Shown here: positions 1-9,300 of the stretch, piece after piece | Layout of the letters: every line of letters begins with the position of its first letter | Numbering within the stretch: position 1 is the stretch's first letter | Source: Chlamydiota bacterium | GTDB lineage: Bacteria; Chlamydiota; Chlamydiia; Chlamydiales; Waddliaceae | Direction of reading: 5' to 3' | Assembly: GCA_011065005.1 (NCBI GenBank) | Contig: JAAKFP010000006.1 | Span: forward strand, 1-18,410 | Length of the DNA: 18,410 nt | The notes under the pieces: generated by a model | Database searches by the model: none | Seen by the model: the letters and a program-made list of their open reading frames with translations, nothing else | Told to the model about the DNA's origin: nothing | Translations under genes and position numbers: made by a program

Positions 1-208
1 CACTAAGGGGGATATTTGCTTCTTTTTCTTCAGTTTTTACTGTATAAGAGTTGTCGTTAGGATTGTCTTGCTTTATGACTGTTGCTTTTCTTCCCTGAAT
101 AAAGAAATAATCGTCAAAACCTTCAATGGCTCTTTGCTCGATCGTTTTCTTCTCAAATATGGTGGAGTTGAATTCAACAGCCGTAGTAAAACCAATATTG
201 TTACTCAT
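1..208 (-). CDS. N-terminal part of an unrecognised protein, running off the left edge
   Basis: Reading the minus strand from an ATG at 208-206, the frame stays open for 69 codons to the window edge with no stop. The peptide begins MSNNIGFTTAVEFN and continues through FEKKTIEQRAIEGFDDYFFI to NPNDNSYTVKTEEKEANIPL. It is mostly polar and charged, with no signal peptide or membrane segment in the visible part. A purine stretch (AAAGAAGG) ends 12 bases before the ATG and could be a weak, somewhat distant ribosome binding site. A reasonable promoter (TTGATC-N17-TACAAT) lies further upstream at 276-248. The normal amino-acid mix and the promoter/RBS arrangement argue that this is a real gene transcribed divergently from the operon at 651. 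I recognise no family and assign no function. It is only partly visible, so its length is unknown. Confidence 0.72.
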   Translation of the reverse strand, partial: MSNNIGFTTAVEFNSTIFEKKTIEQRAIEGFDDYFFIQGRKATVIKQDNPNDNSYTVKTEEKEANIPLS

Positions 209-247
209 TCTATATTACAACCTTCTTTATATTTCTTAAAGGTGTTT

Positions 248-276
248 ATTGTATCAACTTTTCTATTATCGATCAA
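248..276 (-). promoter_or_regulatory. Candidate sigma70-type promoter for the leftward partial gene
   Basis: On the minus strand TTGATC (276-271) is followed after exactly 17 bases by TACAAT (253-248). That is 4 of 6 and 5 of 6 matches to the -35 and -10 consensus with ideal spacing. Transcription would start near 241 and leave a leader of about 33 bases before the ATG at 208. It is inferred from sequence only; AT-rich DNA gives such matches by chance. Confidence 0.5.
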
Positions 277-310
277 CAATAATAAAGAATTACCAGAAAT
301 TCCCGCTGGA

Positions 311-423
311 AATTTCACCACAGAGTTCACAGAGAGAAATTTGAGGTTTTATGAGAGGGTCTATTTTTAATAAACCCCGAATTTTTTCCATTCTCTGTGT
401 TCTCTGTGCTCTCGGTGGTAAAT
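311..423. repeat. Long imperfect palindrome built from CTCTGTG/ACCACAGAG repeats
   Basis: The left arm contains CACCACAGAGTTCACAGAGA (316-335) followed by AAATTTGAGGTTTTATGA. The right arm, read as its reverse complement, gives TTACCACCGAGAGCACAGAG, ACACAGAGAA, then AAATTCGGGGTTTATTAA. The two arms therefore match over most of their length with small gaps, the centre lies near 360, and the transcript could fold into one long hairpin. Inside the right arm TTCTCTGTG is repeated in tandem (391-399, 400-408). From memory, similar CTCTGTG/CACAGAG intergenic repeats occur in many unrelated bacterial genomes and produce spurious reading frames. No transposase is present, so if it is mobile it would be a non-autonomous, MITE-like element. 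Confidence 0.7.
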
Positions 424-529
424 AAATCATTAACAATAAGAAAGTTGCTTCAGCGGGAGCGGCTGACAGAAAAACCACCAGCCAAAAATTTGAGACACAA
501 GAAATTAATGTAAGATGTTAATCAACAGT

Positions 530-570
530 TATTTAAAATTTACCCGGGAATTACTGTAAGTATTTAAAAT
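530..570. repeat. Direct repeat TATTTAAAAT, two copies, upstream of the operon promoter
   Basis: TATTTAAAAT occurs at 530-539 and again at 561-570, 31 bases apart (about three helical turns). The second copy ends four bases before the TTGACA box. The position fits a regulator site or an AT-rich UP element that contacts RNA polymerase, but A/T-only words repeat easily in such DNA. Confidence 0.35.
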
Positions 571-573
571 ATC

Positions 574-603
574 TTGACAAAAATATATTTAATACTTTAT
601 AAT
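574..603 (+). promoter_or_regulatory. Consensus sigma70-type promoter of the two-gene operon
   Basis: A perfect TTGACA (574-579) is followed after 18 bases by a perfect TATAAT (598-603). The spacing is within the accepted 16-18 range, and the surroundings are AT-rich and should melt easily. Transcription would start near 610, leaving a leader of about 40 bases that ends in a good ribosome binding site. Nothing else in the window has two perfect boxes. This predicts strong basal transcription of the 12.6 kb operon unless a repressor acts here. Confidence 0.8.
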
Positions 604-636
604 ACATTCAATTAATTTAACAAAACTAATAATTAA

Positions 637-642
637 GAGGTG
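637..642 (+). promoter_or_regulatory. Ribosome binding site GAGGTG of the first operon gene
   Basis: GAGGTG matches the complement of the usual 16S rRNA 3' end (GGAGGTG) and sits 8 bases before the ATG at 651, the best spacing. It fixes the start of the first operon gene. The 11 bases from 639 (GGTGGTAATAT) recur exactly at 13280-13290 just after the operon. Confidence 0.8.
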
Positions 643-650
643 GTAATATA

Positions 651-3374
651 ATGACAGCACTCCCTCCGGTACAGCCGACCCATTACGATGCTCTTCCACC
701 CGAGGCGAAGGAGGTGATTTCCACGCTCTTCGGTGCCGACGATGTGAAGGAGCTTCTCGACCCCACAGGCTATGGGGTCGATCTGCGACAGTCTATGATT
801 CCCGTGGACCATCCGGTAAAAAAATGGCTAGACGAGCAGTTTTTCCGTAGCGCAACGCCGTCAATCCAAGACCTTGGGCATATGGGGTTGGAAAACAAAT
901 CGGAATGGAGTTTTGTCGCCAAGGTGCCAACGCTGCCCTACTACATTAAAGCGCGGCTAGATATTCCTCTGCGCTCGCAGCAGGACATGAACTGTCAGCG
1001 CATCACCATGGCGAAGCGAATCAAGAAAGTCGCCGAGGAGCAGGAGTATGCGGACCTGTTCATCGTCCCCAAAAAGCACCTCTATCACATCCCAGGCAGA
1101 CCTTTTGATATTGCCGATGAGAACTACATCGTCGTCTCAGAGGAGGTGCCGAACCTTCTGGGGAAGGATGAAAACTGCAAGAAGTGGCAGGCGATGGAAG
1201 AATCGACGCTAACAGCTATCTACAACACCATTTTGCGGCTTAACTTCGCTAACGGCTGGCCGGCAAACATCGTTTTCACGGAGGACGGCAAAATCGCCTG
1301 GATAGACACCACGCCCGTCCGCACGATCGACATCGTCAGGCGCCCGTTGGATCCGAAAAAACCGCAGCTTGCCCAGCTCGCCGACAGGATTGAGGAGTTG
1401 TGGCAGCTCACGCGAGAGGTCGGCGTCTACCGGTCGCTTATGGGCATCAATCTGCGTAAACCGGAGTCCAAGGCGAAGCAGTATCTATCCGAGGAACTCG
1501 TGGAGAAGCTAAAGACCGCTGTTGAGCGTGCGAATGTCGTCGGGGTAGTGGCTCATATGCGTAAGGCGGGAAACAAACAGCTGCTCAAGACCGACTTTGA
1601 ACGCTTCAGAAAAATGGTGGGGCTGACCGACGACGCAATAGCGCAACGATTCATCGAGTTCGCCCAGGTGAAGTGGACGATGGCAGAGGAGGACGAGCTG
1701 AAGCCCGAAAAGAAAATATCGGCTAATGCGTCGAGCATCGTCAACTGCCGGCATGAGCATTACCAGAAAGCATTGCGTAAGGTTCTGGCCGACGAGCTGC
1801 ACGATAGTGCCTATGTTGAGCATATTCTCAAAGCCTTTGCTCACCATATTCTCTCACAAGCGGTTTGTGATCGCGATGTGGTCTTCGCCATCAGCATTTG
1901 GATAGTCCGATGGCAGCAGTGGCTGGCCCTGGGTCCCCACCTTCTGCAGACGCTGGAAAAGGACTTCGCCGACGGGGGCGGGATCTATACCGATCGATGG
2001 ATCAAACGTGGCAACCTCGAGGATCTGAAAAGAGCGCGGGACCGTCTGCTCACACCACAAGCGAAACGTGCGATATCGATGTTCCTGCAGGAGGTCGCCC
2101 ACTACAGCACGCGCGTTCATGAGAAATACCCGCGAAGGTCTAAGAGGAAGCAGCATATCACTTTCATCACTGAACGCAACGGCGGAGGACACGATGCCGT
2201 AAGACGCGGGGCGGTGCCCCATCTAATAGAACTGGGCTACGAGGTCGATGTGGTGAATCTACACGAGATCAGGGAGAAGTACGATCCGCTCGCGCGTAAC
2301 GAGGTCCAATTCGAAGACGGCACCAAGATGTCTGTTAACGAGACGTACAGCCAATGGTTCGCTCATGGTAGGGAGTCCAACCTAACTCTCTTGATGGGAA
2401 ATTGGGAGATATTCTGTAAAACGGAATTCCCCGACCGCTATCCCGACAACTCCAATTGCGACCTCCTGGAACGTATGCTGGCAAATCAAACAGATCTCGT
2501 GATCTCGACGTTGCACTTTCGCGACGATCTCCACAACCTCGCCTGGCGTGCGAACGTTCAGTGGATGGTGGTCCACTGCGACTATTCGATCAATTCTGAG
2601 TGTGTAAAGCAACGCGCCCAGCAGATGCTTTTGCCCGAGCGTTTGCGGCTTATGCGGTTTGGGATCTCAGACAGTAAGGTCCACGGACTGCCAGAAGATA
2701 TCTGCTTCGCAACAGAGACCGCCATCAAGATCGTGGGGCTGCCCGCATTGGATCGCTTTTCTCCCATCACGGACGAGAGGGCTATCGAAAATTTGCGGAA
2801 GAAGTGGGGCATTCACGACAGCAATAAAGTGTACAAGATCTCCCGCGGCCTGCTAGGGGTGAAAGAGCATCTCGCCCTCGCAGTGAACCGCTTCCTGCTG
2901 TCGAAAGAGCACTATGATAAGCCGTGGGATGTCGTCGTCGTATGCGGCGAAAACAAGGAAGCCCAAAAAAAGCTGCAAGAGATGACGAGGGACTACCCCA
3001 AAGAAGGGTATCCGTACCACTTTCATATCTTAGGGAAATTGTCCGGAGACGAAATGGCAGAACTCTCGCAAATCGAGGATATCAACAACTTCAAAGCCGG
3101 CGGGGGGTCTTCGGCGGAGTTCCTGCAAAGTCTGGGGAATGGAGGCCGTCCCAAATTCGGCGTGGCCGTGCCGCACTACGAATGGGAGAAATGCAACGCC
3201 GAGTTCGTGGAGAAAAAGGGCGTCGGCGTGCTGTTCGACCCAAAGGACCCAGATCCTCCCGACATCGTCGAAGAGCTCAAAAAAGCCGACAGCCTCGAGG
3301 CGAAGCCGCTGTCACTTGTCGACTGGAAGACTGAGCTTGCTGCGGCGGTAGCAGAAAGGATGCCAGCACTATGA
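651..3374 (+). CDS. Kinase-like domain fused to a GT28/MGDG-synthase-like glycosyltransferase (907 aa)
   Basis: The C-terminal half (about 500-895) has the marks of a GT-B glycosyltransferase of the MurG/MGDG-synthase type: an N-terminal loop NGGGHDA (510-516), GLPALDRF (696-703), VCGEN (764-768), and a nucleotide-sugar site AGGGSSAE (816-823) followed by VPHYEWEKCNAEF (840-852). There E823 and N849 match the donor-binding Glu and Asn of MurG. The N-terminal 300 residues look like a protein-kinase/aminoglycoside-kinase fold: a possible beta-3 lysine in YYIKA (K100), a hinge-like YIVVSEEV, and a catalytic-loop-like NGWPANIVF then GKIAWIDT (201-220). N201 sits where the catalytic Asp should be, so it may be a pseudokinase. 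The middle (about 300-490) is mostly helical and unassigned. No signal peptide or membrane segment is seen. It probably transfers a sugar from a nucleotide-sugar donor; the acceptor is unknown. It overlaps the next gene by four bases. The domain calls are my reading of motifs, not a search. Confidence 0.93.
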   Translation: MTALPPVQPTHYDALPPEAKEVISTLFGADDVKELLDPTGYGVDLRQSMIPVDHPVKKWLDEQFFRSATPSIQDLGHMGLENKSEWSFVAKVPTLPYYIKARLDIPLRSQQDMNCQRITMAKRIKKVAEEQEYADLFIVPKKHLYHIPGRPFDIADENYIVVSEEVPNLLGKDENCKKWQAMEESTLTAIYNTILRLNFANGWPANIVFTEDGKIAWIDTTPVRTIDIVRRPLDPKKPQLAQLADRIEELWQLTREVGVYRSLMGINLRKPESKAKQYLSEELVEKLKTAVERANVVGVVAHMRKAGNKQLLKTDFERFRKMVGLTDDAIAQRFIEFAQVKWTMAEEDELKPEKKISANASSIVNCRHEHYQKALRKVLADELHDSAYVEHILKAFAHHILSQAVCDRDVVFAISIWIVRWQQWLALGPHLLQTLEKDFADGGGIYTDRWIKRGNLEDLKRARDRLLTPQAKRAISMFLQEVAHYSTRVHEKYPRRSKRKQHITFITERNGGGHDAVRRGAVPHLIELGYEVDVVNLHEIREKYDPLARNEVQFEDGTKMSVNETYSQWFAHGRESNLTLLMGNWEIFCKTEFPDRYPDNSNCDLLERMLANQTDLVISTLHFRDDLHNLAWRANVQWMVVHCDYSINSECVKQRAQQMLLPERLRLMRFGISDSKVHGLPEDICFATETAIKIVGLPALDRFSPITDERAIENLRKKWGIHDSNKVYKISRGLLGVKEHLALAVNRFLLSKEHYDKPWDVVVVCGENKEAQKKLQEMTRDYPKEGYPYHFHILGKLSGDEMAELSQIEDINNFKAGGGSSAEFLQSLGNGGRPKFGVAVPHYEWEKCNAEFVEKKGVGVLFDPKDPDPPDIVEELKKADSLEAKPLSLVDWKTELAAAVAERMPAL
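3353..3360 (+). promoter_or_regulatory. Ribosome binding site AGAAAGGA of the giant gene, inside the upstream gene
   Basis: AGAAAGGA lies 10 bases before the ATG at 3371 and inside the last codons of the preceding gene. With the ATGA stop/start overlap at 3371-3374 it supports translational coupling and fixes the start of the giant protein. Confidence 0.65.
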
Positions 3375-6300
3375 ACCCCAACGAGACCCTAAACGCCCGT
3401 CTTGCGGGATTTTTTGAGAGAGTGGCAATCAGCGGCCCCGAACGTGCCGAAAGCGAAGGCGTAGCGCTTGGAAAAGAGCTGCAGCGGTGGGCGGAGCTCT
3501 CGCTTAAGAGTATCTCGCAGTCCAACATAAACCTTTTCTGGGGAGCTCGACCGCGCATAGCCGGCGTCGAGGGGCTGCCCCCTGCCGTCACGGCAGCATT
3601 CCAGCGTGTGGAGTCCGTTGTCATGGACGTCCTTATCTGTCCGAACACCGTAAAGACCCACTGGCAGCGTATTCTCGGCAACAGTGGACGCTGCAAGACG
3701 AAACTGAGCGAGTGGATGCGGCTGCTGGAGCATATGAAAATGCCCACTTCCCAGTTCATCCTTTCGCAGGTCCTCACCCCGGATTCGCTCCAGAGGAATG
3801 CCGAAGATCTCCGTGGGGAGATCCTGGCTGCCTGTTCGCCAAGAGTGGTGGTGGGATATCTCCAAGCTCTCGTCCGCTGTACCGACGGCAGTGGCCTCTA
3901 CCTATCACGTGTAGTCGCTGCGCTCTCCGAGTTTTGGGACTTGGCTCCAGCAGAGCCGAAAAAAGATGAACACGGCAAAGTTGTCGTAACGTTTGACGAG
4001 GTGGAAAGCATCATAGAGAGAGTGCAGAAGAAGCTCCACCGCCTCAAGGAGGGGGAGCATCTGTTTGTCCCGACAGGTTGGGAGAGCGGCGACAGTTTGC
4101 CCGCTCTGTTCATCGCTCTCCAGATCACCCGCACGGATGATGACAGCTACCGCCTGCGGTTTCTGTCTCGAGAACAAAACGATATGCACCATCTCGGTAA
4201 GGATGTGTTCCACCGCGATCCGGCAGTGATGTGGAGCAATCTATCTCGCGATCTCATCACGAAAAGCGAGCTGTGGCAAGCGCTCATAGAGCCTCTCGTG
4301 GCGCCCTCGGTAGTGGGCCGGGACTGCAAGGCGTACGGCTCGAAACAGCTGCTAGCGACCATCAAAAGCCTCCTCGGTCGCAATGTGGACTCTATAGCAG
4401 ACCCAGCGGTCGACGCCGTTGCTAAGACGTTCGATTTTGCGAAAGAGGAAGATTGGGGCTTTAATGATCAGTTCATTGCCATGGTGAGAGATGGCGTACC
4501 AAAAGAACATCGGCTGTGCGTGTGGAAAGAGAGCATACAACCGCAGGGTCCTCTCCCGAAGCATTTGCAGTGTGCCGCCATCCAGTGTATACGCGAAAAT
4601 ACGGAGAGGAAGGGCCCCTACGGCACCCCGTTCTACGCGAAAAAATCTGGGTTGCCGGAAATGAAAAAGGCGCGGCTAGAGACCGGTAGCGGTGTCGTCG
4701 ACGTCATCACTATGGCGGTTTTGGAGGAGAAAGACGCCTACAAGCTCGCCAAAGTCGAACTTTGGCTTCTGATGTGCACACACCTCCTACAGTCTCTCCA
4801 AAAGGGTTATATCCCCCTCGAGCAGCGGCAGGCGTGTCTCGCAATAGCCAAGAAAATCGAAGAAAAGAAGCTGCCCGAGGCGCTCAGCAAGCTCGCAGAG
4901 AGGGTCACAACAGAGGAACATAGAGAAGCGCTAGAGGCCCTCGTCGCGACATTCCTCGACTGGCAGGTGCGTATGAAGCATCTCGTCCGAACCTTCGGCG
5001 CTATGGAGCTTGTCCCTTTAAAGTCGCTCTATCCTATGCCGACACTTCCTCACAGCGTTGCGGCGCCTCTGGAGGTCGAGCGTCTGCTAGGCGCCGCGGG
5101 CGGCGACGGCACATCGTTGTCACGTATGGAGCAAGGCATAGCACACAGCACGCTGCCCATGCCACACCTAAAATTCCCCCTGGACGAAGAAACCGTCGAC
5201 AATATCGTCGCAGCGGTAAAAGAGCGACGCGCGCTCTCGGAGCTGCGGCGTCGCCAGCTGCGAAGCCACGAATGGCTTCTATGGATGCATAGCCATTTCG
5301 TTGAGCCGCTGCCTCTGCCGACAGCAGAGTTGCCTTGGACCTTTGCTGCCGGAGTGTCGGCGGAGAAGATCCGCGACCTTATGGAGATCGTTCACGCCGC
5401 GGGTGAGAGCCTGCTGTATCAGTGTTACGAGGACAAGCAGATCCTCCCATGGGTCGTCGCCGACATCGCTCACCTCTACCGCGTACAAATCGAGCTGCTG
5501 TCGCAGCTGGTGCCGGAAGCTGCCGACTGCGACGTCAGCTGGGTGCATTTTTCCCGTCTGCTACACCACCGCGGCTTCGACCGTCTGACAACGGATCTCG
5601 ACAGAAGATTCCGGGCGTTGGAGGCGTCGTTTCTCGCGCGTAGCTATTGGGGGAATCAACCGGCACCCGCCGGAGATGAGAAGGTGGTCCCTCTTTTCGA
5701 CCACACATGGACATCGCTGCCCGCATCGGAATACGGTCCCAAAAGGTTCCACGACCTCCGAGTCCTTGAAAAGCTGTGTGCCGACCCGAATAACCCTGGC
5801 TTTGGTAGCAGCTATAGCCAGAATGTGCATCGCATGCACCGGTGGATCGCCGATAAGCTGGGGATTCCTCTCGCGGATGTAGAGTATTACTCTTCAGCGA
5901 CGGTGAGTCCAGGAGTAGACGCTTATATGCTGGCGAAGCAGAGCGCTCAGCTTCTGGAGATGGCTTGCACGACGCAGCTCAAGGTTTCCAAACTCAAATA
6001 CGAGTTTCAGCTGTTGCATTTCGGGCCGCAGGACCATATGACGATGCAGCTGTTCCATTTAGCTTTCCAAAAAAATTGCGCCTTCCCCCACGAACAACGC
6101 GGCGGAGATACCGAGGGCACGCGTGAGGTCAAAAACCTCAGAATCGCGCCGACGCACAAAGTCTCTGAGCCGGCGGCCACCTCAAAGTATTCTAAGGGTA
6201 TGGAAGCTCTCAAGCCGCGGTTTGTGTCTGCAACAAGCCCTCAGGCCGTTGTCGTTAAACAACTGTCGCTCACAGCACGCGTGCAGAAAACGTACGATAT

Positions 6301-9300
6301 GCTGATGGCAGCAGTGGGGTCGCAGCATCTCAACGTCGACTACCTGTTCGAACATTTCGAGACCCGCTCGAGAGATCTTCTCGAAGCCGACGCACAGCAG
6401 TGGTTCCTCGCCGTCTTGCATATGTCAGAGATCTTTCGCACTTCAGTGAAAAATGAGCCGGCGGTGGCACAGCGCCTCTCAACACTTCTGATGCGCTGCA
6501 TCGAAGAAGATGCACAGCAGATGGACCTTTCATTCCATAGAGCAAGACTCCTCTGGGTCGCCGAAGTGTGCTATTTCTCCACAGACCTTATCGGCAAGGC
6601 CGGACCCTTCGACGCCGTCGTGGAGAGGTGCGCGGAGCTGCTGCCGCAGCTGATGAAGAGCGACTCCCCATCAGAGTCGAGCCGCGCTGCCATGCTGTTT
6701 CTTCTGGCGCAAAACCCCTCGTGTGACTCCCAGAACATCGACCTCCACACTGTGAAGGCAGCGTTCCTCTTCGGTCGCTGTCAGTCCAAGGAGCCGCGAT
6801 ATGCCCATCTGCGCCTGCTCGCAGCCATGGCTGTCCAAAAGCTAGCACCCGCTATGGCACAGGCGATGGCGCTGCCTGAAAGGCGAGGGGCGCTGCTCAC
6901 CGCCGTCCTAGGCGAGTCGTATGGACAGCGGTGGGACGGCGCTGGCGTTGTCGATACATCAGCGCAACAGCGGGAGCTACATGCCGTCTTGCACAGCTAT
7001 GTGGAGCTGCAGGAGCGGCGAGACTGGTTGAAAAGGAAGAGAGACTACCTTTTGAGGTGGTATGGCAAGAAAGATCGAGGATCAAGCTGGCAGAATCATG
7101 GCCTCCTCAAGCTGCTGACGGAGACAGAAACTGAGATTTCAGACGCAGAAGATCATCTAGAGGTGTGTCGTCGCCATATCCACGAGGAGACAGCGTCCAA
7201 AGGTGTCTACCACTGTTACCCCCTCACCATCTTGCAGGATGGTGAAGAGACGATAGAAATCGACTGGGAGACGAGCACCATCTGTCGAAATGGTTACGTC
7301 GATATCGTAGGGATGTTGCCACCGGAAGCGCAGCAGAGTATCGAACTCGAACCCCTAGGCGCTCTGCGGAAGGAGTCCATGCACTGTGACACGACGCGAG
7401 CCCGCTACTCCCCACTGAACAAGGAATACGGAGCTCTGAGCTTTACCACCTACCCCCACCGCGCCTTTCTAGACTTCGAAGGCGCCGAATACCAGTTGCT
7501 CACTCGCAAAGAAGCGAGCGCTCTCTCACTCCCAGAGGCGCTGCAGGAAGGCTTCACCCTCTGGCGCCGTCACCGAGAAGAGAAAGATGCCGATCGCGCC
7601 CTTCTCATCTGCGCGCATCATGACAACGGCGCCCCCATACCCGCCTACACTGTCGACATGAATGGGCAAGTGAGGCCGCTGGACAGCAAAACGCCGCTAT
7701 TCCTCGCCGACGATACGATGCCGTGCCCGGAATCGGCCCCCTTCACGCGGCTAGGCTTCCGGACGGAGCACCTCCTCGTCTGGGTCGATGACAAGCAACA
7801 GCCGAGGCGTGTCGATATCCCGATGTCCTTCGAAGGCGAACGATTTCTCTCGTTCGAAAAGACGGTGGGAGGCCAGTGGCAGCTGCGTGATCATCGCCAT
7901 ATATTGCAAGCCCAGAAGTCGGTGAGTGCGGCGCTGCTCGGAGAACCGATGGGTCTTCTCGTCCGCGACGGTGAGCACCAGTATATGCTTCTTTCCCAGA
8001 TAGAGATGAGAACATGGCAGCAGAGGTACTACCAGGGTACCGCTGTCCCCGAGTGGAAGGACATCTGGGCGAGCAGGTGCTCCGAGAGCGCCGCCCTCAT
8101 CGCCTTCGACCCTATCCAGGGGCTACATGCGTCTACCCACGCACAGAACCTCTACCTCGCCGCCCTCAGCACCTTTGTCGCCGACTTCCCAAAGGCGGCC
8201 TCGCTGCTGCGGCGATGGGCGCAGCCTGTCGGCAGAGCTTACACCCCTGAGGAGCTACGCTACCTCAGCTGGATCGTCCAGCCCCCCAAAGGGCAGGAAG
8301 ACATGCATGTCGACGCAGCAGTGGTGCGGCTGCTAACGCTGCAGCATATGCATCACCATCTGCAGGAGTACCCCGTCGACGTGAAAGTTCTGCCTGAGGA
8401 ATTGCAGGAGTTCGTCAAACTATGGAGAAAGCGTCAGCGGAAACCGTCGGAAAAGACAGTCTCCCGCAACGAGAAAATCGATAGAGACTTTGAGGCCATC
8501 CTCACCGGTCAGCGCTCCGATGTGCGCTGCCGCCTGAACGAGCTTCTCACGCCCTATGAGCAAGAGGAAATCGTCCGAATGCTCCTTCTGTATCATGAGC
8601 AAGCAGGGCCTTGGGCGCAGATAGCGTTGTGCGACCGCCTGACACCAGGAGGTTTCGACTTCAAAGTGAGCCCGCCGTGCTGGGATGCCAAACTTGTCGA
8701 AAATGAATACCGAAAAGTGCACCAACATATTGATGATAAGGACCTAATAGGCCGTGCCTTCCAAGAAATCTTGCAGGGTGAGCAGGTGGAGACCATTCCC
8801 TTTACGAAGCTGCGGTTTTTGACGGTTCCTCACTCGCCCTACCCTCTCTTCCGCAGAGCGTACGAGCTGCTCACGACGGGCGGCGATGGCGCAGAAGAGG
8901 AATACGACGGGCTGTGTGCCTATCTCGACGCTTGGCAAGAGACGGAAAAGACTTTCACCGTCGACTACGAGGCCTTGGGTTACGACCAAACTCTCAGGCC
9001 AGACGTGGCCTATAAAGCATACTGGCAGCTGCTCCGAGCTGTCAGAAAATGTGTCGCGAACCACCCTACCGCCACATGGCCTGCGTTCCCTGCCGTGGAA
9101 CGAAGTCCCTATGGCGGCAGTGAGTACGACAAGGATACAAAAAGGATCTTTGAAACATTTGTCCACGAGCTGCTGAAGACGTTGAAATGTAAGAGCTTTG
9201 TCGGACTGCTGGAAGCCTACGGCGCAGATATGGTCGAAGCGCGTGCGCAGATGGTTGTCGGCCAAAAGAGAGCGATTCCAGGGCATACATGGGCGAATGA

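Larger units (their letters stand above)
209..650. other. AT-rich divergent intergenic region
   Basis: This stretch separates the leftward partial gene from the rightward operon. It holds, in order, the leader and promoter of the leftward gene, a long imperfect palindrome (311-423), a featureless part (about 424-525), two direct copies of TATTTAAAAT (530-539 and 561-570), and the operon promoter and ribosome binding site. It is very AT-rich: the line 541-600 has only 13 G or C in 60 bases. I see no tRNA and no convincing small gene. Open frames here either cross the repeat or oppose the start of the leftward gene. Confidence 0.7.

Noticed and set aside
68..370. Plus-strand open frame of 100 codons in the left intergenic region
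   Set aside because: It opposes the better-supported leftward gene start, crosses the repeat (its end translates CACCACAGAG), and has no ribosome binding site.
290..478. Minus-strand open frame of 62 codons
   Set aside because: It is largely translation of the repeat (LCELCGEI and RAQRTQR), a familiar spurious product of such repeats.
461..483. Possible terminator GGCTG...CAGCC followed by AAAAATTT
   Set aside because: Only five base pairs around a 13-base loop, and no gene ends upstream on the plus strand.
537..552. AATTTACCCGGGAATT as an operator
   Set aside because: The CCCGGG core is palindromic but the AATT flanks are not symmetric about it, and the stretch is too short to support a claim.
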